Part shown: piece after piece, positions 47,011-56,565 of the stretch
Numbering within the stretch: the first letter of the stretch is position 1
Layout of the letters: the number at the start of each line of letters is the position of its first letter
Source: Enoplolaimus lenunculus
Lineage: Eukaryota; Nematoda; Enoplea; Enoplida; Thoracostomopsidae
DNA length: 64,000 bases
Direction of reading: 5' to 3'
Assembly: GCA_030248215.1 (NCBI GenBank)
Contig: JASANG010000566.1
Location: 124,001 to 188,000, forward strand
The notes under the pieces: model-generated
Databases searched by the model: none
The model's input: the letters and a program-made list of their open reading frames with translations, nothing else
Told to the model about the DNA's origin: nothing
Program-made: the position numbers and the translations under genes

Positions 47011-47013
47011 CGG

Positions 47014-47212
47014 GGCCCATGTATTATCAGGGGCGGAACGTTTTTCTGTGGGTCTGCAATAGAGTAAGCTTAAGCGTTAGACTATTTTTTGCTTGGCTTT
47101 GGCTGAGGCTTAGGTATATGCTCATTCTTGCGCTTACGCTTAGGCTTAGTTTTAAGCTTACGCTTAGGAATATGTTTATAATACTGTTCCGCCCCTGTTC
47201 TTTACATTGGTC
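47014..47212. mobile_element. Family B MITE
   Basis: GGCCCATGTATTATCAGGGG to CCCCTGTTCTTTACATTGGT, with TTAGGC-type core. Confidence 0.82.
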
Positions 47213-47451
47213 GTTTTTTGAGCGTGTTTATACCGGCAAATCTTAGGTATGCAATCCTGCAAATCTATTATTTCTATAAAACTGCAGCGTAATTTAATCT
47301 TTAGTCAGTCGTACACCACTTTAAAAACTTACACTGCACAAAAAAGGCCTGCGTTCTGACCCTGAAATGTTGTAATATGTCAAAAGTTTAAAACGCGAAA
47401 CATAAAAGTCGCTCTGTTTTTTGCAGCCAGGAACCGCAGTATGCCTATACT

Positions 47452-47626
47452 GGCAATGTTACTTTAAGGGGCATAACAGCAGATGAAAGCGTATTCCTAA
47501 GCAAACTGCAAAAATGTGTTTCTAAGCCTAATAACCTACTTAAGCAAAAAATGCAATCTACAATCTAAACTTACTGTTTTATACACCCACCAGAAACCTG
47601 GACGCTCCTTAAAGTAACATGGGGCC
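47452..47626. mobile_element. Family A MITE
   Basis: GGCAATGTTACTTTAAGGGG to CTCCTTAAAGTAACATGGGG. Confidence 0.8.
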
Positions 47627-47937
47627 CCATAGTCAGTCATACGGCCGCTTGAGATAACGCTGAAGCTGGGATCTATGAAAGGGTTGGGGGTAAGCATGCA
47701 CCAAATTTCTTTAAAATTGCAGTTTTATTCAGCAGAGTTTAGCGTCCAGACCCTGTGCCAAGGCGCAATATAAAGAAAGGAAGACGTCCACAAGGGTGGC
47801 AGTTTCCTAGTTGTTTTAGGTGCGTCCCTGTTGCTATATTTATATTATCGAAGTGTATTTTATCTGTTATACAAATTCCTTTTTTGTTTCAAGAAGCGGC
47901 GTTTCATTCTTTTTTCATCAAAATTTGAAATACACGG

Positions 47938-48152
47938 CACACCGCAAAAAATGGTGAGTCAAATTGACTCTCCCCGAAATAGGCTTTCCGGACTACACAA
48001 ATTGAGTCAAATTAGACTCCTCCAGAGTCAAACGTGCGACTCAGTGAGTCGAATTTGACTCTGGCGGAGTCGAATTTGACTTTGGCGGAGTGGAATTTTG
48101 ATTTAGTGTATGTAGTCCGTAAAAGCCTATTTTAGACAGAGTCAATTTGGCC
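47938..48152. mobile_element. Family C fold-back MITE, right end lost
   Basis: CACCGCAAAAAATGGTGAGT start. The last 20 or so bases are replaced by a family-N sequence. Confidence 0.7.
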
Positions 48153-48465
48153 AAGAGTGGATGATGTTCACCTTGCAGAAGAGTGTACATCTGCTTGGGC
48201 TCTGCATGGCACAAAGTTTACCAGCAAGCGTTGCGTTTTTGTTCGACCCCCCCCCCTTGATTTGGGGGGTAGTGACCACTTAATCTACATAGTAAACATA
48301 GGAGTTAAAATATAATCGGAGCGACTTTAGCTAAAATTCAAAATATTGGTTCAACGTTTCCCCCCCCTGAAATAAGGGGGTAGACCAAAAACGCAACGCG
48401 TGCCGGGTACATTCTTTAATACACAGAATGTACCCAGTTGCGCACTCTTGTTATAAAGAGTGATC
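48153..48465. mobile_element. Family N repeat (CAAGAGTG/CACTCTTG ends)
   Basis: Contains GCGTTGCGTTTTTG and AAAAACGCAACGCG as inner inverted repeats around two C-rich runs. A related, interrupted copy lies at 52915-53650. Confidence 0.55.
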
Positions 48466-48720
48466 TTTTGCAGTGTATAATGTTAAAATCGATTAAATAT
48501 TAACTGTCGCCAACATATTTTTATGAACAATTTGTGTAAGGTCAATAGCGTCGATAAAGATCAGCGAACAACAATTTTATTATCCTTTTAACATGTGAAA
48601 GCGATTCGCCACAATGATAATGTGATACTAAACCTTACAAACAATATGTTGTACAATATCTGGCAAACACAGATATCAATAAAAATATAACCCCGTTCGA
48701 TTTTGATGCATAAAACTGGT

Positions 48721-48899
48721 GGCCAATTTAAAGAACAGGCGCGGAACAACCTTAATATTCCTAAGCCTAAAGCCTAAGCGTAAGAATGAGTTTATTCGTA
48801 AGCCTAAGGCCAATCAAAAAAACTTAGTCTAACGTTTAAACTTAGTCTTTTCTAGTCTCACAGAAAAGCGTTCCAGCCCTGATCTTTCAACATATGGGC
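48721..48899. mobile_element. Family B MITE, diverged
   Basis: GGCCAATTTAAAGAACAGGC to AGCGTTCCAGCCCTGATCTT. Confidence 0.7.
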
Positions 48900-49109
48900 G
48901 CAACTGGTTATTAACAGACACCGATTTGCAAAAGTATGAGGCACCTGTCAAGTACAGCTCCAAAGTTCCGCGACCTTTTAAAACGAAATAGAAAAATTTT
49001 GAAAATTCCCACTTGTATTTTGTAAACGAAAAAGATCATTGCTTGATATACAAACTGTGTGGTCGAATGTTTGAGCTAATCTTGGTTTAAAGTCAACTTT
49101 CGTTAATAC

Positions 49110-52100
49110 CTAATAATGGTTTCTGTATGTTCTGTAGTTTTTACTGTGTCGAGCTTTCTGCCTACGATTTGAATTCGACGACTGTATCAAACTGTGATCG
49201 TTGCTGTTCGTGTGAACTGAATTTATTCGAGACTGCAATAAGGGTTTGACGCTGAAGTCGCCCCATCGGTATTCGGTCTCGTACAGATCTGGTGAAAGCG
49301 TTGATCCGCGTTTTGTCTCTTTGTCGTGTTTCTTCGAACGATCAGAGCAATGTGTGTGCTTGTTGTTGCATCTGAAATTCAAAGACAGCAAGTGATTTTA
49401 TTTACATTAATGTTATTGAATATAGATTTATTTGGAAAAATTTAAATGCGAAACCCAGCTGTTGCAAATTCGTGATTCACAATACCAACATTATTCAAGT
49501 TGCACCAAAAGCTACTAGATTGCAACAAATGGTGTCAAATTGACTCTCGGTGACTCACCATTTTTTGCAGTGCACTATAGTGCCCCGAGTATAATAGAGG
49601 CATGTTATAAGACTGGGTTAAAAATAAATAACAGTCCGCAGTCGAATAACAGGGGGTACACAATGGACAATGCCAAATAAATATTAGTGACCCTCTTATT
49701 CGGGTCACTACAGTACGTGAAGTGTAGTTGTCCACGAAGTACATTCATGTTTTATACAACAAAGTACACTGTCCATTGAGTTGATTAACCAACTCAGCTA
49801 GAGTTAGTTATTTCTGAGTTAATAAACAGTAAACATTAACTCACTCTAAGTTGGGTTGATCCTCACTCTGAGTTCAGTTGATTCTGTGTAAGTTAAATAA
49901 TTAACCCAAAGTGAGTTCTACTGACTCAATTCTGAGTTCTGAAAGTCTTAACTCAGATTGAGTGATTCAACTCTACTGAGTTCCTATCAACTCACTGGCA
50001 TTTACAGGGTATACGCTTTACACGTTTGCAACTAAAGTTTGTACAAAGTCATAGAAGTTTTGCGCGTTCGCGTCTGTTAAGAATTAGGCTTTGGCCAAGG
50101 CTTAAAACCAAACCGTTTATGTTTTGTTTGACATCTTTTCTAAAATTGATCCGTATCCGCTAATGCAGATAGGGCAAACACAGCGATATCCTTATTTTCA
50201 CTTAACCAATTATCCAATTAGTTTTACAGTTCACCTTTGGCAGGCACATTCTTTGGCTTCATGATAGATCACAGTGCGTTCGCTCTCGGGCAAATTTGGA
50301 CAATTCAAAATTGCTGTCCGTTCGATCCATGTTCTAACGCCGCATATGTTTTGAGTTCCTCTGATTCCGTCTGGTGTGTCGTACTAAAGAAACAGCAAAC
50401 AAAACCATAGCAGGCTTTATACAGGTGTAGCTTTTGAAACGTCTGCTGAAACCTGGAATTGGGTCACTGTAAATTCGAATGAGTTACTAAATCAACTCAG
50501 ACGGAAAGTTAGTTATTTCTGAGTTAATAACAGTAAAGTTTAAGTCACTGTGTGTTTACTTGACTTTGAGTTGAGTTGATTCTTGGAAAGTTCATTAATT
50601 AAATCAGACCGAGTTGAGACTCATCTCAGATTTATGAGTTCTGATAGTCCTAAATCAGACTGTCAGTGATACAACTCAATGGAATTTACGCAGTGTTTGT
50701 TCGTATTCGCTGTTGCCTATCGAGATGATGCGAAACCAGACTTTGCAGCAAGCGCATAAACGCCATAAACAAATAACCTGCGGACAAACTGGTTTCGTGT
50801 GTTCACCATAAACCTACTATATTGTCCTGGACTATTGAACAAACACACACTGTAAATTCCAGTGAGTTGATTTTAACTCAGAATGTGTTGAATCCACTCA
50901 GAAGTTTGAGCACTTTTATTAAGTCTTTCAGAACTCAGAATTCTGAATTGAATTAACTGATTCTGAGTTAAATAACTCGCCCGGAATTAAACCAACTCAG
51001 AGCGAGTTAAATGTTTACAGTTTTTTAACTCAGAAATAGCAAGAAATGACTATAATTCGCTCTCTGAGTTGATTAATCAACTGATAGAAATTTACAGTGC
51101 ACACGCTAAATCAATGTCATTTTAGCTCATTACGATTTTATTTTGCACTGATTCGAATATAAAACTTCAGATTTTTTTACTCGAACTCGATGCTTAGCAT
51201 GGAAAAACGCAGGTATGCGGGGTTCACGTTATAACCTGGGCAGCTTGGGACACGTTTTGTTCCTATTAGCCCGTTGGGTAATACTTTGTCTGCTTAATGC
51301 TTCAAAATCTGACAGCAAATCGACTTGTGGCTTTAGATTTGGTGGTGTAATTTTAGTGAAGCTGTTAGAGCAAATTTATTTATAGTGAATTTTTAGTTTA
51401 AAAATACATTTAGACTGTTTTTGTTAGCTGAATTTGCTTCTTCTGCGTCGACGCACCTGATTTTTGCTTCGACGTTGCGGTTTATATTTTCTGGTTGACC
51501 CTGTTGCTCAGTGACAGTTTATGGTTCTCGCACGCACTGCAAATTTCAGTCAGTTGATTTTAACTCAGAATGAGAGTTGAATCACTCAGTTTTAATTAGG
51601 TCTATCAGAACACAGAATTTTGACTTGATTCAATTCATTCTACGTTAATCAGACTCACCCAGAGTCAACTCAACTCAGAGTGAGAATTAGCTCAATTTAG
51701 AGTGAGCTAACGTTTACTGATATTAAGTCAGAAGTAACGAACTCGCTAGCTGAATTGATTAATCAACTCATTGGAATTTTAGAGTGCGGTCAACACAAGC
51801 ATAAATGTTCAGTTTTACCTCGAATGACTCGCACCATCCATAGCAAGCCCAGACAGGTATATCTTGTTGGCAAATAGCTTGATTTGTAACATCATCGAAT
51901 ATTTGTTTGGTTAAATTATACTGCCGTCGTAAACATCCGATCGCAAACGACGCCTCGTCGTTGTTGCGTTTGTTGATTTCATTAAAATCTTCACGAGAGT
52001 TTTGGTCGATAAAATCTGATGTAAAACCGCTAACGGTTTGAATCCAACCAATAAGGATCAACGCAGACCTTGCGAAATGCTGAATTCTGATTCGTTGTTC

Positions 52101-52112
52101 ATAAGTTAACAT
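49110..52112 (-). CDS. GPHB5: Glycoprotein hormone beta-5-like (thyrostimulin beta), copy 1
   Basis: Minus-strand exons 52112-51819, 50383-50235 and 49371-49110 join in phases 0 and 2 to give 234 residues. An N-terminal signal segment (SALILIGWIQTVSG) precedes a cystine-knot domain. Cysteines in order: GCLRRQYNL, AICQQ, WACYGWCES (the CxGxC knot motif), NICGV, LNCPN, and ECACQRC followed six residues later by HC. The final CxCxxCx6C pattern equals that of GPB5 (CDCGACSTATTEC in human, from memory), which gives ten cysteines in total. One NLT glycosylation site lies before the second cysteine. GPB5 pairs with GPA2 as thyrostimulin and signals through leucine-rich-repeat GPCRs. A basic, Ser/Asn-rich tail of about 80 residues after the last cysteine is unusual, because human GPB5 ends near it. 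No GPA2 gene is visible in the window. Confidence 0.85.
49526..49715. mobile_element. Short family C remnant followed by family E remnant
   Basis: A 50-bp C fold-back with its middle deleted (49526-49572) abuts a diverged E copy ending TCTTATTCGGGTCACTACAG (49573-49715). Both are in the final intron of GPB5 copy 1's neighbourhood, between exons 3 and 2. Confidence 0.6.
49767..50009. mobile_element. Family D fold-back MITE
   Basis: CACTGTCCATTGAGTTGATT to ACTCACTGGCATTTACAG. It is in intron 2 of GPB5 copy 1. Confidence 0.75.
50465..50695. mobile_element. Family D fold-back MITE
   Basis: CACTGTAAATTCGAATGAGT to ATGGAATTTACGCAGTG. It is in intron 1 of GPB5 copy 1. Confidence 0.75.
50848..51099. 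mobile_element. Family D fold-back MITE
   Basis: CACTGTAAATTCCAGTGAGT to GATAGAAATTTACAGTG. It is in intron 1 of GPB5 copy 1. Confidence 0.8.
51535..51786. mobile_element. Family D fold-back MITE next to GPB5 exon 1
   Basis: CACTGCAAATTTCAGTCAGT to ATTGGAATTTTAGAGTG. It ends 32 bases from the donor of the first coding exon of GPB5 copy 1. Confidence 0.78.
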
Positions 52113-52184
52113 TTTATTTGAGTACGAGAAATTGTTGAAATTGAAAATATAAATTTTACTTTTAAGTGATTCGTAGTTTTGGTA

Positions 52185-52308
52185 CACTGCAAAAAATGAT
52201 TAGTCAAATTGACGCTCTCTGAAATACGCTCTACGGGACTACTTAGGCAAACTGAGTCAAATGTGACTCCGCCAGTGTCAAACGTGCGACTCAGTGAGCC
52301 GAATATGA
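52185..52308. mobile_element. Family C fold-back MITE, truncated, upstream of GPB5 copy 1
   Basis: CACTGCAAAAAATGATTAGT start. It is cut off where family E begins. It lies 72 bases upstream of the start codon and so in the 5' UTR or promoter. Confidence 0.7.
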
Positions 52309-52617
52309 CTCACCCCTAATTGTAGTGCGCAAATGACTCCAGGACCAAATAAAGTTGAATTCGAAACTTTAAACCATACCCAAGTTCGGAAAGTACATTC
52401 GTAAAAGTATAACCTTTCATAAGCTATTGATACAAGACAAATGTAAGTTTAATTCAATGGATAGTTGCAACATCGGATATATCAGTAACGAAGGGCGGTG
52501 GAGGGCGGGTTAAAAATAAACAACAGTCCGTAACCGATTAACAAGAAGTATAGCTTCTGGACAGGTCAAATAAGTATAAGTTCCCTTCCCGTCTTATTCG
52601 GGTCGCAACACTACGCC
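52309..52617. mobile_element. Family E MITE, left-truncated
   Basis: Family interior (CCCTAATTGTAGTGCGCAAA) and right end GTCTTATTCGGGTCGCAACA. Confidence 0.65.
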
Positions 52618-52690
52618 GTCATAATTGCTATTTGGCCTAGGCCAAACTGCAATTTGCTTAAAATAGCAAATTGACCGACCTAGACCAATT

Positions 52691-52911
52691 CACTGTAAAT
52701 TCCAATGAGTTGATTATTCAATTCAACTAGCGAGTTGGTTATTTCTGAGTTAATAACAGTAAACTTTAACTCACTCTGAGTTGAGTTGACTCTGGGTGAG
52801 TTGATTAATTAACTCAGAGTGAATTGCATCAACTCAAAATTCTGAGATCTGATAGTCCTAACTCAGACTGAGCGATTCAACTCCTTCTGAGCTAAAATCA
52901 ACTCACTGATG
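52691..52911. mobile_element. Family D fold-back MITE, right end lost
   Basis: CACTGTAAATTCCAATGAGT start and a body typical of the family. It breaks at CAACTCACTGATG. Confidence 0.72.
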
Positions 52912-52914
52912 TAC

Positions 52915-53650
52915 TCGGCACGCGTTGCGTTTATACACTATTCACCATTTATTTAAAAGGGGGGTACAACCGGTGCGAATTATGGCACTTTATTTACGCA
53001 GCAGCAAACGTGGTCCCCTTATATAGTTCAATTTAGGGGTATTCATGTGACAGCGGCTCCCCGTCTAAACAAGGGAGAGTTGGCCAAAATCGCAACGCCA
53101 GGTTGTATAGTTTGTACCATGCGCGACCCGAAGATTTGCACACTCTTGTCATCATCCACTCTTTGTAGAACGAAAAGTGGATCATCGGCCCATGTTACTT
53201 TAAGGGCCGTAGAGGTTTCCGGTGGGTCTATAAAACGGTGTGTTTAGATTCTAGATTACAATTTCTGGCTTAGGCTTAGGCTTAGGCTTAGGCTTAGGCT
53301 TAGGAACACATTTTTGCAACGCTTAGGCTTAGGCTTAGGCTTAGGAATACGCTTAATCTACTGTTACGGCCCTAAAAGTAACATTGGCCATCACTCTTGC
53401 AAGAGTGTGCGACTACTTTGGTTCTGCACGGTAGAAAATGTAACAGCGCGCGTTCTATTTCTGCCCGACCCCCACCCTGATTAGGGGTGTAATAACCACT
53501 TGAAACGCGCAGTAACCACAGGCTCGAAGAATATAATCGGAATAAACTTGCGATTAAATTGGAAATACTGGCACAATTTACTCACACCCTCCCTTCCCAA
53601 ATAACGTGGGTCGGCCAAAAACATAACGTGCGCATTAAGTATTACATTTT
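52915..53650. mobile_element. Family N repeat interrupted by family A
   Basis: N sequence (GCACGCGTTGCG at the start, AAACATAACGTGCGC near the end) flanks the A element at 53187-53389. Confidence 0.55.
53187..53389. mobile_element. Family A MITE, well preserved
   Basis: GGCCCATGTTACTTTAAGGG to CGGCCCTAAAAGTAACATTGGCC-type ends. The core has two clean TTAGGC runs. Confidence 0.85.
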
Positions 53651-53659
53651 CCTATGAAA

Positions 53660-53985
53660 AACACAAGGGAACTCGTAATATTCAGGATTTAGGCACAAGA
53701 GAATGATTTAGCAAGCTGGAAAAAACAACGTATATGTTGAATCCAATTTAAGCTTTTTCTACGCATGCACTAAAGTTGCTTAAGTTATTGGACACTTTGT
53801 CACATTAATGTTATTATATAATCCGGAACGAAAATTATTAAACATCGCGCATTGCGTATAATATTATTTAGTTTGCACCGATTGCTTAGCGTTGCTCATA
53901 CGGTGGTAAGTACACTGTTGTCGCACTTTGATGTTTTGGCCCTGGTCATTACCAGGCTGGTTGGTTAGTCTAATGTTTTACCATA
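53660..53985. other. No feature recognised
   Basis: AT-rich spacer upstream of GPB5 copy 1. No family or frame supported. Confidence 0.4.
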
Positions 53986-53993
53986 GTACCTAT

Positions 53994-54607
53994 CAGGGTG
54001 TAGCTGGATATCAGTTTCCAGCTCCGTTTCCGGTAAAAATCGGTGTACAAGGCTTACCGTACGAACGGTTTGCGAACAGATGACCGTTCTTGTAGCTGTA
54101 CCGGATCTTTGGCCGAGACAACTTTATAAAACTTGAAGTGGTCCTGAAAACTAGGGTAATTTGTCAAAGTTAATATTTCTTGAATTTATTCTCTGCTACC
54201 ATATTTTATTAGGCAAACATCAATGCTTCTGATCCAGGGTGTAGCTGAATATCGGTTTCCGTTTCCGGTAAAAATCGGTGTTCATTTCCGTTTTCGTTAT
54301 AGAAATAACGAAAATTGTGTTATTTTTACGTCCGAAATTAATTATATATAAATCACGTATAAACTCGCAATTTTTCTTCACTGATATGCTACAATTGTTT
54401 GAAATAAAATAAATATCACCAAATTCACCCAGACTTAAAAATTTCGATGTAAACGCCATTTTTTGTTTAATATTTTTGCAAAACCGGTAAATATATGCAC
54501 GTCTCCACTAGGTTGACAGTAAAAATAAAACATTTTTGAAACTTTTATATTTCAATATCCGTTTTTCGTTTTCGTTTCCGTTATTTTTACTATCCGTTTA
54601 CACTATG
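53994..54607 (-). mobile_element. hAT-like family G element, complete
   Basis: Ends CAGGGTGTAGCTGGATATCA and ATCCGTTTACACTATG, with perfect 8-bp duplications GTACCTAT (53986-53993 and 54608-54615). A second CAGGGTGTAGC at 54236 shows an internal duplication of the terminal region. The minus-strand frame at 54220-54459 shows no transposase motif. Confidence 0.8.
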
Positions 54608-54809
54608 GTACCTATTATATTTATACATATTTTCGTGTAGGATATCACCAAAAAATATTGCACTTCATTTGTTTTAAAGTATTTTGATAGCAAACCGAAA
54701 AACCTAAAAATGGTATTAAGAACATCTTCAAACGCCGTTGTTAAACTAAGCAGAAATTCATTTCTCATCTGAAATATGATGCCTAAGTATACAACTAAAC
54801 AGACTGCAA

Positions 54810-55064
54810 CACTGTATATTTCAGTGAGTTGATATTAACTCAGAATGAGAGTATCACTCTAGTCTGAGTTAGAACTATCAGAACTCAAAATATTGAGTAG
54901 ATTCAATTCATTCTGAGCTAATGAATCAACTCACCCAGATTCAGCTCAACACATAGCGAGAATCAACTAAACTCAGAGTGAATTATTGCTTACTGATATT
55001 ATAATTCACAAATAACCAACTCGCTAGCTGAATAGATTAATCAACTCATTTGAATTTACAGTGT
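54810..55064. mobile_element. Family D fold-back MITE
   Basis: CACTGTATATTTCAGTGAGT to ATTTGAATTTACAGTG. Confidence 0.78.
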
Positions 55065-55069
55065 GGCAT

Positions 55070-55735
55070 CTGACGCACACAATTGAAGACTTGAAAAATA
55101 TTAAACCCGAACGAGTCAAAGTCATTTATTCGTGTAAACAATTTAAAACAATTGGTACAACACTGTTCAGATGAACCTGTTTGTACCTTCTACCGGTTTG
55201 CGTCATTTCAATAAAATTGTTTGTATACCCACGCGCCAATTTTATTAACCCGTATTTTGAACTGTATTCAGCAGTTTATCTCGAAGACGTTTAAGAATTA
55301 AACCATGTTGACATTGGGGGCTGATAATGACCAATCCGATCCCTGAGGAGATATAAAAACGTTTAATGAAAAAAACAAATCAACGATACACTTGTTCTTT
55401 ATTCAATTTTAAATCCTTGTCCCAGGGTCCGTTAATACGCCTGGCAATGACGCGACAGCCTCACTGTCGTCTACGATGATCCGTCTGTTCAGTAATTGGG
55501 ATTAAGCATTTTAAAATCAATAAAGAAGCTAAAAATTGATTAATTTATATATAAATGCAGAAAACAATACATTATTATTGTAAATTTTTCAATTTTGTTT
55601 GACCTTTTCATTGACGTCAAACGGTTAGCGGTGTGCGGCATAACGTAAACTGTTGTTGCTTATAAAGTACCTATTTACTGTTTTATATCAAGTAACCTAT
55701 TTAATTTTTTAATTCCATTGTTCACAAAAAGTGCT
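55070..55735. other. No gene recognised
   Basis: AT-rich sequence between the two hormone genes. No supported frame. Confidence 0.4.
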
Positions 55736-55737
55736 TC

Positions 55738-56077
55738 TTACGCTTAAGCTTTAGACTAATTTATTTTGGTTTGGCTTAGGCTTATGCATATGCTTATTCT
55801 TACGCTTACACTGCAAAAAATGGTGAGTCAAATTGACTCTCTCCGAAATAGGCTCTACGGGTCTACACAAACTGAACTAAATTCGACTCCACCAGAGTCA
55901 AACGGGCGACATTACTGAGTCGAATTTGACTCTGGCAGAGTCGAATCTGACTCAGTTTGCGGAGGCCCGTAGAGCCTATTTCGGAGAGAGTCAATTTGAT
56001 TCACCATCTTTTGCAGTGTAGGTTTAGGCTTAGAAACATCTTATAATACTGTTCCGCCCCTGTTCTTTAGATTGGCC
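55738..56077. mobile_element. Family B MITE containing a nested family C
   Basis: Left end worn. Core TTAAGCTTTAGACTAATTTA and right end GTTCCGCCCCTGTTCTTTAG. A complete C element interrupts it at a TA. Confidence 0.8.
55809..56018. mobile_element. Family C fold-back MITE nested in family B
   Basis: CACTGCAAAAAATGGTGAGT to CACCATCTTTTGCAGTG with TA on both sides. Confidence 0.88.
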
Positions 56078-56169
56078 TATATTTCCAAAGGCGGACGTTG
56101 TAAAGAACGCCGACATAATTGTAAGCTACGGTGAAATTCACGTTAGGACGAAAAATGTAACGCAAAATA

Positions 56170-56377
56170 CACTGCAAATAATAGTGAGCCAAATTGACTC
56201 TGTACGAAATAGGTTCAACGGGACTACACAAACTGAGTCAAATTCGACTCCGCCAGAGTCAAACGTGCAACTCAGTGTGTCGAATTTGACTGTGGCGGAA
56301 TCAAATTTGACTCAGTTTGTGTAATCCCGTAAACCCTATTTCAAACAGAGCCAATTTGACTCACCATTTTTTCAGCG
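56170..56377. mobile_element. Family C fold-back MITE
   Basis: CACTGCAAATAATAGTGAGC to ACTCACCATTTTTTCAGCG. It ends about 190 bases past the stop codon of GPB5 copy 2. Confidence 0.82.
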
Positions 56378-56565
56378 TATGAAACAGACAGTTGGATAAA
56401 GACAAAACGTCGGCGCTAAACTAAATCTTTAAGATAAGAGAAATCAATACCAGTTTCAACTTTATTTATTCAACCCATTAATTTATAAATATGTAAAATA
56501 GAAAACATTTAAAAACGGTAGCATAAATATTGACTTTAATGCTGCTACCTTCAGCAGTTAAGTAG

